Source of the DNA: Rickettsiales bacterium
GTDB taxonomy: Bacteria; Pseudomonadota; Alphaproteobacteria; Rickettsiales; UBA8987
Length of the DNA stretch: 17,518 nucleotides
NCBI GenBank assembly: GCA_028282625.1
Contig: JANQHP010000092.1
Span: 1 to 17,518 of the forward strand
Direction: 5' to 3'
Both the position numbers and the translations under genes were made by a program. The notes under the pieces were generated by a model. It saw nothing but the letters and a program-made list of their open reading frames with translations, did not search any database and was not told the origin of the DNA. Every line of letters begins with the position of its first letter. Position 1 is the stretch's first letter. Of this stretch, positions 7,440-14,115 are shown in pieces.

Positions 7440-7465
7440 AAAAGACGTCATCGTCTAAGATGACG
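7440..7465 (-). terminator. Weak hairpin with short T-run between the membrane protein gene and pntB
   Basis: The minus strand reads CGTCATC-TTAGAC-GATGACG (7-bp stem, 6-base loop, 7465 to 7446) followed by TCTTTT. The stop codon of the upstream gene lies in the loop. The stem has mixed composition and the T-run is short, so it could partly terminate or attenuate transcription, or protect an mRNA end, rather than stop the operon fully. Confidence 0.35.
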
Positions 7466-7955
7466 CATCGTCAGATTGTATGCCACAAGGGCGACACATC
7501 ACGCCCGAAAGCACGGTGAGCTCCAGCCCAAGAATCACGCCAAGCACCAGCGATCCAGCCAACCAGGAAAGCGCCATCTCAAGTGGAATTGGCATCCATG
7601 CATAGCCGCCAAACTGGGAGATGCCAAGCAACAACCCAACCGCCAGGCCAAAGCGCACGCCATGTTTGCAGCAGGCGCGGCCCTGGCCTTGGGTCGAAAG
7701 GCCATAGAGCACCACAACCGCAAGGGCTGTCAATCCCTGGCGGATCAACCCGATATGGAAAAACTCTTTCATGGCCTCGGGCGAGCGCCAGAGGGCGGCC
7801 GTGGCTTCATAGGCCGGCATCATATAGATGCCGTGAAAGATCCAGTCAAAAAAGAAGATCGTCACAAAAAGCGAGAGCGTAAAAAGGATGGCTTTTGAAA
7901 GCGGAAGCCCGCACATCGGGCAGGAGATGCCCGTTTTTAGAGGATCGTTGCTCAT
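7455..7955 (-). CDS. Four-helix membrane protein with paired CxxC motifs, inside the pnt cluster
   Basis: A 166-residue protein of unknown function. Hydrophobic helices are visible at about 21-40, 69-86, 101-117 and 124-150. The pattern DWIFHGIYMMPAYEATAALWR, then a second helix, then VRFGLAVGLLLGISQFGGYAW and a final PIPLEMALSWLAGSLVLGVILGL, recalls a family of small uncharacterised proteobacterial membrane proteins, but I cannot name it. Cysteines sit in CPMC (12-15), CCKH (95-98) and CRPC (154-157). With four helices the N-terminus, the central loop and the C-terminus would all lie on the same side, so the cysteines could form a metal or redox site. AGGAG eight bases upstream supports the ATG. 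It starts 31 bp after pntAB and ends 31 bp before the leader ORF of pntB, so it is almost surely cotranscribed with the transhydrogenase. Confidence 0.75.
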   Translation of the reverse strand: MSNDPLKTGISCPMCGLPLSKAILFTLSLFVTIFFFDWIFHGIYMMPAYEATAALWRSPEAMKEFFHIGLIRQGLTALAVVVLYGLSTQGQGRACCKHGVRFGLAVGLLLGISQFGGYAWMPIPLEMALSWLAGSLVLGVILGLELTVLSGVMCRPCGIQSDDASS

Positions 7956-7986
7956 TATTATGCTCCTAAGTTTATCGGTTAAATTA

Positions 7987-8412
7987 TCAATCTTTCTTCT
8001 TAAACATCGCCAGCATCCGCTGTGTCACCACAAAGCCGCCAAAAATATTGATCGAGGCCAGCAACGTCGCCGCAAAGCCAAAAAACCAAGCCATACCGCC
8101 CTCTTTCGGCCCAAGCGCTAGAATCGCACCCACAATAATAATGCTCGAAATCGCATTGGTCACTGCCATCAGCGGCGTATGCAAGGAGGGGGTCACCTTC
8201 CACACCACAAAATAGCCCACAAAACACGCCAGCATAAAAATGGTCAGGCTAAACATGAAGAGGCTGCCGGTCGCCATATCCGTTGCCGTGCTTGCCTGCA
8301 GCGCCATCGGCTCGGAATGGGTAGCCACTCGCTGCGCCGCGTCGCGCAGCTGCTCGACCAATATTTCCAAATGGTCGGCCATCTGCTCAAAGGTGGGGCT
8401 TAGCTTGGTCAT
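7987..8412 (-). CDS. pntAB: NAD(P) transhydrogenase subunit alpha part 2 (membrane part)
   Basis: The small membrane subunit of the three-part transhydrogenase; it contributes the first three to four helices of the proton channel domain dII and joins PntB. At 141 residues it has a polar, amphipathic N-terminal 45 residues and then helices near 50-72, 80-101 and 107-131, with the family stretch FVGYFVVWKVTPSLHTPLMAVTNAISSIIIVGA and FGGFVVTQRMLAMFKKKD. In E. coli this segment is fused to the C-terminus of PntA; a separate gene is usual in alphaproteobacteria. Its ATG overlaps the pntAA stop by four bases (ATGA) and has AGGAGG ten bases upstream, which points to coupled translation. Confidence 0.95.
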   Translation of the reverse strand: MTKLSPTFEQMADHLEILVEQLRDAAQRVATHSEPMALQASTATDMATGSLFMFSLTIFMLACFVGYFVVWKVTPSLHTPLMAVTNAISSIIIVGAILALGPKEGGMAWFFGFAATLLASINIFGGFVVTQRMLAMFKKKD

Positions 8413-9770
8413 CCGGTTGGTGCCTCCTGTGCGTTGGCTTCCCCTACATGAGAAGGAGTTTTCGTATCATCATTCAGCACCGCCCCTTCTTTTAAGGTGG
8501 GCTTGGGCGCGGCTTGCGCTTGTTTCTTCGCCTTTGATTCCCCCGTCGGGGTTTTTTTCGGGGCGGCGGTCTGCGTGCGTGCCGCAGGCTTGCCTTGCGC
8601 CACACCTTCTGCTTCCGTAAACCGCGCATGTACCGGCACACCCTCACGCAGCATGCAGGTTTCCTTGATCACAGGGTCTTCCCTATCCAGACTCAAACTG
8701 CCGGCTTGCTTGTCCCACAGATGCGCAAAAAACGCATAAAGATTGCGTGCATAAAGCAGGCTCGCATCGCGCGCAAGCAGGCTTGGCATGTTGGTATGCC
8801 CGATCAACGTCACCCCCTCACGTACCACGATCTCGCCCGGCTTGGTCGCCTCACAATTGCCCCCGGCCACCGCGGCAAGGTCCACCACCACCGCGCCAGG
8901 CGACATGGACTGCACCATCGCATGGGTGATCAATACCGGCGCTGGCTTGCCCGGGATCAGCGCCGTAGTGATCACAATATCCTGCTCCTTCACCACCTTG
9001 GCAATCAAATCCGACTGCTTCTGCTGATAGTCTTTGCTCATCTCGCGCGCATAGCCGCCCGCAGTTTCTGCTCCCGTCTCCTCTTGCTCGGCCTCTACTT
9101 CAATAAAAGAAGCGCCCAAGCTTTCCACCTGTTCTCTTGCGGCCGGACGCACATCAAAAGCCGACACCACCGCTCCCATCCGTTTGGCGGTCGCAATCGC
9201 TTGCAACCCGGCCACGCCAGCACCCAGCACCAACACCTTCGCCGGCTGAATGGTGCCCGCTGCCGTCATCATCATGGGCACCGCCTTATCCAAACACGCC
9301 ACAGCGTCCACCACCGCCTTGTAGCCCGCCAAATTGCTTTGAGAAGAAAGCACATCCATGCTTTGCGCCCGCGTGATCCGAGGCAAAAACTCCAGTGAAA
9401 ACGCGCTGACCTGCCTTCGCGCGGCCGTTTTTAACAGCACCTCGCCCTGCGGACCAAACGGGTCCAACATCCCAATCAAAGTAGCACCCTTCTTGATCGC
9501 TGCGGCACCGTCCTCCTCCTTGGCAAAAGGAGATTGCACCGCCAGCACAATATCGGCCTCCTGCATCAAGGCCTGTGGATCCTTCCCCACCGCCACACCG
9601 GCCGCTTCGTATGCCGCGTCCTCTAACCCGGCAGCAAGGCCCGCGCCAGCTTCCATCCTGACATGCACCCCAAGATCGCCGAGCTTGCCAGCGGTTTCCG
9701 GGGAAAGTGCGACCCGACGCTCTCCTTGTGCGCGCTCTTTGAGTACAACAAGCGTAGGTCGATTGGACAT
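8409..9770 (-). CDS. pntAA: NAD(P) transhydrogenase subunit alpha part 1 (NAD-binding dI)
   Basis: The soluble, NAD(H)-binding subunit that passes hydride to PntB. It resembles alanine dehydrogenase. Seen: the N-terminal GERRVALSPETAGKLGDLG block (16-34), the RITRAQSMDVLSSQSNLAGY signature starting at 131, the Rossmann motif GAGVAGLQA (183-191) with the ribose-binding aspartate D206 in AFDVRPA, and the hinge and mobile-loop region YQQKQSDLIAKVV to ALIPGKPAPVLIT (248-282). The protein has 453 residues. The recognisable dI fold ends near 382, and about 70 residues of Ala/Lys/Thr/Pro-rich tail follow, longer than in typical PntAA proteins. AAGGAA four bases before the ATG supports the start. First gene of the pnt cluster; it overlaps pntAB by four bases. 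Confidence 0.96.
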   Translation of the reverse strand: MSNRPTLVVLKERAQGERRVALSPETAGKLGDLGVHVRMEAGAGLAAGLEDAAYEAAGVAVGKDPQALMQEADIVLAVQSPFAKEEDGAAAIKKGATLIGMLDPFGPQGEVLLKTAARRQVSAFSLEFLPRITRAQSMDVLSSQSNLAGYKAVVDAVACLDKAVPMMMTAAGTIQPAKVLVLGAGVAGLQAIATAKRMGAVVSAFDVRPAAREQVESLGASFIEVEAEQEETGAETAGGYAREMSKDYQQKQSDLIAKVVKEQDIVITTALIPGKPAPVLITHAMVQSMSPGAVVVDLAAVAGGNCEATKPGEIVVREGVTLIGHTNMPSLLARDASLLYARNLYAFFAHLWDKQAGSLSLDREDPVIKETCMLREGVPVHARFTEAEGVAQGKPAARTQTAAPKKTPTGESKAKKQAQAAPKPTLKEGAVLNDDTKTPSHVGEANAQEAPTG

Positions 9771-9836
9771 AGTTTCCTTAAACCATTATTGCCGCAGCGA
9801 TGCAATGAAAAATGCGGACACACCTGCTAGCAGCGT

Positions 9837-10538
9837 CTAATCCAGCGGCTGCAGCCGATAGCCAAGCCCGCGCACCGTTTCAATCCAGGCGCCCGCCACC
9901 CCATCACTCGCCTGATCCAGCGCCTTACGCAGCCTTCTGATATGCACATCCACCGTGCGCGGCTCAATGTAACTTTCCTGCCCCCAGACCGTATCGAGCA
10001 GCTGATCGCGCGTAAAAACCTGGCCCGGATGTTCCAGAAAATGCGTCAGCAAGCGAAATTCGGTCGGCCCCATCACCACCGGTTGGTCCAGATAGTGCGC
10101 CTGGCGCTGCTCCATATGCGCACGGATGACGCCATGCTCCAACACCGGCTCGGTGAGGGCTGGATGCGTTCGCCGAAGCACCGCCTGAATACGCGCCACC
10201 AGCTCGCGGGGCGAAAAGGGCTTGACCACATAATCGTCTGCGCCGGCTTCCAACCCGCGGAGTTTATCTTCCTCCTCCCCGCGCGCGGTCAGCATAATGA
10301 TCGGGATATGCCGCCAGGAAGGCTCCTTGCGCAACGCCATACAAACATCGATACCGCTCATGCCCGGCAGCATCCAATCCAGCACAATCAAATCCGGCAT
10401 CTTAGACGCCACCTGATCCAGGGCCGCCTCTCCTTCCGAACATAGTGTGACGGTAAAACCGGCATGCGTTAGATTATACTCCGCCATCCGCGCAATAGAC
10501 GCCTCATCCTCCACCACCAGAATATGTGCTTCTTGCAT
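9837..10538 (-). CDS. phoB: PhoB-type response regulator
   Basis: An OmpR/PhoB-family transcription factor of 233 residues. The receiver domain shows the acidic pair E10/D11, phosphoacceptor D54 (VLDWMLPG), T84 and K106 (YVVKPF). The C-terminal winged helix (about 135-231) contains MGPTEFRLLTHFLEHPGQVF, RTVDVHIRRLRKAL and the wing ETVRGLGYRL, which match PhoB more closely than other members. PhoB activates phosphate-starvation genes after phosphorylation by PhoR. No phoR, phoU or pst gene is in the window, so the gene is orphaned from its usual partners and the target set may differ. It begins 42 bp after lpd and ends 66 bp before pntAA, all on the same strand. The family is certain; the exact PhoB identity is likely. 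Confidence 0.88.
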   Translation of the reverse strand: MQEAHILVVEDEASIARMAEYNLTHAGFTVTLCSEGEAALDQVASKMPDLIVLDWMLPGMSGIDVCMALRKEPSWRHIPIIMLTARGEEEDKLRGLEAGADDYVVKPFSPRELVARIQAVLRRTHPALTEPVLEHGVIRAHMEQRQAHYLDQPVVMGPTEFRLLTHFLEHPGQVFTRDQLLDTVWGQESYIEPRTVDVHIRRLRKALDQASDGVAGAWIETVRGLGYRLQPLD

Positions 10539-10580
10539 CCCCGCCTGCCTTTGCTATCTCTTCAAGGCCAACTGCCAAGC

Positions 10581-11987
10581 CTAGATATGGATCGCGCGCC
10601 CAAGCACGGCCAGCGCGGCTTCCTTCACCGATTCATTGAGGTCAGGGTGCGAGTGGCAGGTCCGCGCCACATCTTCAGACGAACCGCCATATTCCATCGC
10701 CGTCACCGCCTCGGCAATGATGGTGCCCGCCTGCGGTCCGATAATATGCACGCCAAGCACGCGGTCGGTTTCTTTATCCGCCAAAATCTTCACGAAACCT
10801 TCGGTATCGCCCACAGCACGCGCACGGCTATTGGCCATGAAGGGGAAACTGCCTTTCGCGTAAGGCACACCCGCCTCTTTCAGCTGTTCCTCGGTTTTGC
10901 CGACACTTGCCACTTCCGGATGGGTATAAATCACCGGCGGCACGAGGTCATAATCCACATGCCCTTTCTGCCCGGCCATGGTTTCGACCGCCGCCACCGC
11001 GTCTTCCTCGGCCTTGTGTGCGAGCATCGGCCCTGCAATCACGTCGCCCACGGCGTAAATACCCGGCACGTTGGTTTGAAAGGCCCCGTCCACGCCAATC
11101 CGTCCGCGATCATCCAGCTGTACGCCGGCCTCGTTTAAACCCAGCCCTTCCGTATAAGGCTTGCGCCCCACCGCCACGAGCACGGTATCCACTTTGAACG
11201 AGGAGGCCTTGCCGCCGGCCGCCGGTTCTAACGCAAGCGTCACGCCGGCTTTGGCGGTCGTGGCTTTGGTCACCTTGGTCGCAGTTAAAAACTCCACGCC
11301 CTGCTTGGTCAAAATCGCGCGGAATTTCTTGCGAATTTCGCCGTCCTGGCCTGGCAAAATCTCATCTAAATACTCAATCACCGTCACTTTCGCGCCCAAA
11401 CGACGCCAGACCGAGCCAAGTTCCAGCCCGATCACGCCGCCACCAATCACCGCCAGATGCTTGGGCACCTTGGGCAGGCTCAGCGCGCCGGTGGAAGAAA
11501 CAATCTGCTTCTCATCAATTTCTATCCCGGGCAGCGTGGCCACTTCCGACCCGGTCGCAATCAGGATGTTTTGGGTGGCAAGCGACTCAGGCTCGCCTTT
11601 GCCCTTGGCAGGTTTGACTGCAACTTTGCCGCTACCTAGCACCACTGCGTGGCCCTGAAAATAATCCACCTTGTTCTTTTTAAACAGGCCCTCAATCCCC
11701 TTGGTGAGGTCCAGCACCACCTTATCTTTGCGCGCAAGCATCGCTTTTAAGTTCAGCTTCACGCCCTGATACTCCACCCCGTGCTCCTTCGCACTGTGGG
11801 TTGCCTGATCAAACATCTCCGAAGAATGCAGCAGCGCTTTGGAGGGGATGCACCCCACATTGAGGCACGTGCCACCAAGCGCCCCGCGCTTTTCCACGCA
11901 CGCCACTTTCATCCCAAGCTGAGCGGCGCGGATCGCACCCACATAGCCCGCCGGTCCCCCACCAATCACTATCAGATCATAACTCAT
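10581..11987 (-). CDS. lpd: Dihydrolipoyl dehydrogenase (E3)
   Basis: A FAD flavoprotein that reoxidises dihydrolipoyl groups of 2-oxoacid dehydrogenase E2 subunits (and glycine-cleavage H protein) and makes NADH. Its 468-residue length is typical. Seen: FAD-binding GGGPAGYVGA (9-18), the redox disulfide C41/C46 in GGTCLNVGCIPSK, the NAD-binding GGGVIGLELG, the second FAD motif IYAVGDVIAGPMLAHKAEEDA, and the catalytic pair H447 and E452 in HSHPDLNESV, spaced as in E. coli (444/449). The ATG has GAGG seven bases upstream. No E1 or E2 gene is adjacent. The gene begins 67 bp after the unrecognised gene, with a candidate promoter in between, and is followed by phoB. Confidence 0.96.
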   Translation of the reverse strand: MSYDLIVIGGGPAGYVGAIRAAQLGMKVACVEKRGALGGTCLNVGCIPSKALLHSSEMFDQATHSAKEHGVEYQGVKLNLKAMLARKDKVVLDLTKGIEGLFKKNKVDYFQGHAVVLGSGKVAVKPAKGKGEPESLATQNILIATGSEVATLPGIEIDEKQIVSSTGALSLPKVPKHLAVIGGGVIGLELGSVWRRLGAKVTVIEYLDEILPGQDGEIRKKFRAILTKQGVEFLTATKVTKATTAKAGVTLALEPAAGGKASSFKVDTVLVAVGRKPYTEGLGLNEAGVQLDDRGRIGVDGAFQTNVPGIYAVGDVIAGPMLAHKAEEDAVAAVETMAGQKGHVDYDLVPPVIYTHPEVASVGKTEEQLKEAGVPYAKGSFPFMANSRARAVGDTEGFVKILADKETDRVLGVHIIGPQAGTIIAEAVTAMEYGGSSEDVARTCHSHPDLNESVKEAALAVLGRAIHI

Positions 11988-12022
11988 ATGCGCCTCGCTT
12001 GTTTGGAATATAGCCAGGCTAA

Positions 12023-12050
12023 ACTATAAAGGTTTTGGCGCCAAGGGCAA
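12023..12050 (-). promoter_or_regulatory. Candidate lpd promoter with a palindrome in its spacer
   Basis: The minus strand reads TTGCCC (12050-12045), 16 bases, then TATAGT (12028-12023), about 36 bases before the lpd ATG. The spacer contains the perfect 10-bp palindrome TTGGCGCCAA (12035-12044), which could be an operator. A second possible -10 box (TATATT, 12012-12007) lies downstream. Confidence 0.42.
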
Positions 12051-12054
12051 CCGA

Positions 12055-12954
12055 TTAGCGTGAGGGGCCTTTGGCGGAGGAAGCGCTCATAGCTTGGCGG
12101 ATTTCAGGAGAGGCCTGAGCAAGCCTGCCCACTTGTGCCTCACTTAACAAATGCTCCTTATGCATCTTGTTCAAAATCCGTAATACCGTTGCCTGCATCT
12201 GTTCCGGATCGGTCGCGGGCACAACCTTCTCACCTCTTTTTTCCGTTAAAGGTAACGCGATGTGGATATGATAAGGATTGGCACCGGGATGTTTTTCTTC
12301 AATTTGCACGTGCCCTTCTGCTTGCTCAAGATACAGAACATCCAGCAATCGTTGCTCAAGCAACCACGGCATATTCCGCATCGGTGGATCCGTATTCTTT
12401 GGAGGCTTAGGTTTTTCTTGCACTGTTGGATCAATGATCCATACTTCTTGGAATGGACCAAAACCGTCTCTGTTATCAAAAACGGTTGCCCGTTCATGTG
12501 ATGCTTCCATTAGAGCTAAAACTGACTCACTAAAAGCCGGAACGCGCTTAGACTTACGACCGTCCATACCCTGACCACCACTCATGTGCCACTTGTTCCT
12601 AGGGATTCTTTCCCACCCAGAAAAAGGGTTCCCCTGCCCGTCTTCTACAGACTTTACACCCCCGATATGGATATGCATTGCTGGCGCCCCATTTTCTGTG
12701 GCAAGTGCAATACCGGCAATAAACTGCCCCACGATAGGGCGACCACCTTTGAATCTTTGCTCAGGACTTCCTAATGCTTGCTCAGGATTATTTGTAATGG
12801 GCACCAACATCACATCACGATGTGGCGTCAAAGGATCCGGCCCCTCGTGATCTTTTATCTTCCCGCTAAACAGCTTTTCTTTATCCGAAAAATTCACCGC
12901 CCAAGGCTTCACAGAGGAAGAGGCACTTGTTCTTTCTGGTTCTCTGGGAGGCAT
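12055..12954 (-). CDS. Protein of unknown function with two HIHI motifs
   Basis: I do not recognise this 299-residue protein. It has no signal peptide or membrane segment. The motif HIHI occurs twice, at 94-97 (NGAPAMHIHIGGV) and 229-232 (PGANPYHIHIALP), each preceded by a glycine-alanine turn, which suggests two related beta hairpins or an internal duplication. Other visible parts are a Gly/Arg-rich loop (WHMSGGQGMDGRKSKR, 122-137), a Pro/Lys-rich linker (about 179-192), and a helical C-terminus (about 249-292). Sampled lines inside the gene average about 46% GC against about 59% for three sampled lines of lpd, and its codons look less GC-biased. The ATG has no clear Shine-Dalgarno sequence, so the start is tentative. 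It lies between the kinase operon terminator and lpd and appears to have its own promoter. Confidence 0.7.
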   Translation of the reverse strand: MPPREPERTSASSSVKPWAVNFSDKEKLFSGKIKDHEGPDPLTPHRDVMLVPITNNPEQALGSPEQRFKGGRPIVGQFIAGIALATENGAPAMHIHIGGVKSVEDGQGNPFSGWERIPRNKWHMSGGQGMDGRKSKRVPAFSESVLALMEASHERATVFDNRDGFGPFQEVWIIDPTVQEKPKPPKNTDPPMRNMPWLLEQRLLDVLYLEQAEGHVQIEEKHPGANPYHIHIALPLTEKRGEKVVPATDPEQMQATVLRILNKMHKEHLLSEAQVGRLAQASPEIRQAMSASSAKGPSR

Positions 12955-12991
12955 GGGGCTCGTTTCGTTTCAAAATAACACAACAAAAACC

Positions 12992-13019
12992 ATTATATAA
13001 ATTTTTGCTAAAAATGCAA
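12992..13019 (-). promoter_or_regulatory. Candidate promoter for the unrecognised HIHI gene
   Basis: The minus strand has a perfect -10 box TATAAT (12997-12992) in an AT-rich stretch. TTGCAT (13019-13014) lies 16 bases upstream as a partial -35 match. Transcription would begin near 12985, about 30 bases before the ATG. Confidence 0.5.
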
Positions 13020-13108
13020 GCGCAACCTGCTTGCTTGGCACCCATAAACGCAAAAAAAGGGGAAACCTCTCTGCAAATCACGTCGCTTTCCACCAGCAAG
13101 AGCGAAGC

Positions 13109-13133
13109 AAAAAGGGCGCTGCCGTGGCTCCCT
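13109..13133 (-). terminator. Candidate intrinsic terminator of the kinase/receiver operon
   Basis: The minus strand reads AGGGAGC-CACGGCA-GCGCCCT followed by TTTT. The stem is seven positions with one A/G mismatch and a seven-base loop (13133 to 13113), then the T-run to 13109. It lies 52 bases after the stop of the receiver-ATPase gene and upstream of the next gene's promoter, which is the expected place. Confidence 0.55.
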
Positions 13134-13184
13134 TTCACGCGCCGCGCGCTGCATCGCCCGCGCGGGCTTTAAACAGAGATCGCC

Positions 13185-14072
13185 TTAACCCAGCGCCTTG
13201 TAGCACTTCACCTTGTTGCCCGGCGCAATATATTCCACCTCGTCAAAGCTGATCGCGCGCGACATCGCAATGCCCCTACCGTGATTGTCAAACGCACGCG
13301 CAGGGTCCATCTCCAAGAAGCGTTCCCACTCAAAGCCCGGCCCTTCATCCTCAATGATGACCACAATCTGCTCCGCGTTGCGCGAAAAGGAAACCTGGGC
13401 CCGTTTTTGCTTGTAATTCTCCTGCTGCAGGCGGTGGGCCACCTCTTCCTCCCAGCGCCCCTCGTTGTTGAGCACCGTCTTTTCATCATACCCAATCGCC
13501 AGATTGCCGTGCTCCACCGCGTTGATCATGAGCTCTTTTAACCCCATGATCGCGGATTCGGGGTCTGGGTACATCATGGCCAGATAGGCCGAAATATTCT
13601 TCACATCCTCCAGCGTTTGCAGGTCAAAACGGCACTCCGTCAAACGTCCAAGCGCGGCGTTGCGCCGGTCCAGCTCGGTTTTGATGTCGCCAAAAATACC
13701 AAAATCCCTGAGCGCACTGCGCAGGATTGAGCGCAGCACGTCCTTTTTAAAGGGCTTAGTTAAGTAGTAAAATACACCCGCCTCAATGCCTTCGGCCACC
13801 TGCTGCGCGCCGGCTGCCGCCGTTTGCATGATCACAGGAATATGCCGAAAATCCGGGCTTTCCTTCAGTTTTTTCAGGAAGGTCAAGCCATCCATGCCCG
13901 GCATCATCCGATCGAGCAAAATCGCGTGCGCCTTCTTTCCCTCTTCCAAGAAGGCAAGCGCTTCTTCCGCGCTTTCCATTAAAATCAGCTCGTAAGGATC
14001 GTCTGCAAGAAACTCCTGAATCATCAGCAGATTTGGCATTTCGTCGTCAATGGCAAGAATGGTATGGGTCAT
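13185..14072 (-). CDS. Response regulator with RsbW-like ATPase output domain
   Basis: A 295-residue protein. The N-terminal receiver (1-120) has D9/D10, phosphoacceptor D54 (LLDRMMPG), T84 and K106 (YLTKPF). A short helical linker is followed by a HATPase_c_2 (anti-sigma kinase type) domain at about 160-295: N box ELMINAVEHGN with N184, G1 box EDEGPGF with D242, and G2 box HGRGIAMS. There is no DNA-binding domain and no histidine phosphoacceptor, so the output is probably protein phosphorylation or ATP-dependent partner binding, as in RsbW/SpoIIAB. I start at the ATG at 14072 because the receiver fold begins there; an in-frame TTG at 14135 would add 21 unlikely residues overlapping the kinase gene. 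It starts 43 bases after the kinase stop, so the two are probably partners. The target sigma factor or antagonist is not in the window. Confidence 0.85.
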   Translation of the reverse strand: MTHTILAIDDEMPNLLMIQEFLADDPYELILMESAEEALAFLEEGKKAHAILLDRMMPGMDGLTFLKKLKESPDFRHIPVIMQTAAAGAQQVAEGIEAGVFYYLTKPFKKDVLRSILRSALRDFGIFGDIKTELDRRNAALGRLTECRFDLQTLEDVKNISAYLAMMYPDPESAIMGLKELMINAVEHGNLAIGYDEKTVLNNEGRWEEEVAHRLQQENYKQKRAQVSFSRNAEQIVVIIEDEGPGFEWERFLEMDPARAFDNHGRGIAMSRAISFDEVEYIAPGNKVKCYKALG

Positions 14073-14115
14073 AACTTTATCCGTTTTCTGGTCGCAAGGC
14101 GCAGCAGCTGCGATG

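Noticed and set aside
8595..9398. A 267-codon open frame on the plus strand opposite pntAA
   Set aside because: Antisense reading of a conserved gene with biased composition (many His, Arg and Gln) and no family features. The same applies to the long frames opposite uvrC, the FliK-like gene, pntB and lpd.
9824..9833. Perfect palindrome CTGCTAGCAG after the phoB stop codon
   Set aside because: It is short, has no loop or adjacent T-run, and ten-base palindromes occur by chance at this scale.
13156..13167. Palindrome GCCCGCGCGGGC followed by TTT
   Set aside because: It allows only a four-base stem with a four-base loop and a three-base T-run, and on the plus strand no gene leads into it; the hairpin at 13109-13133 is the better terminator.
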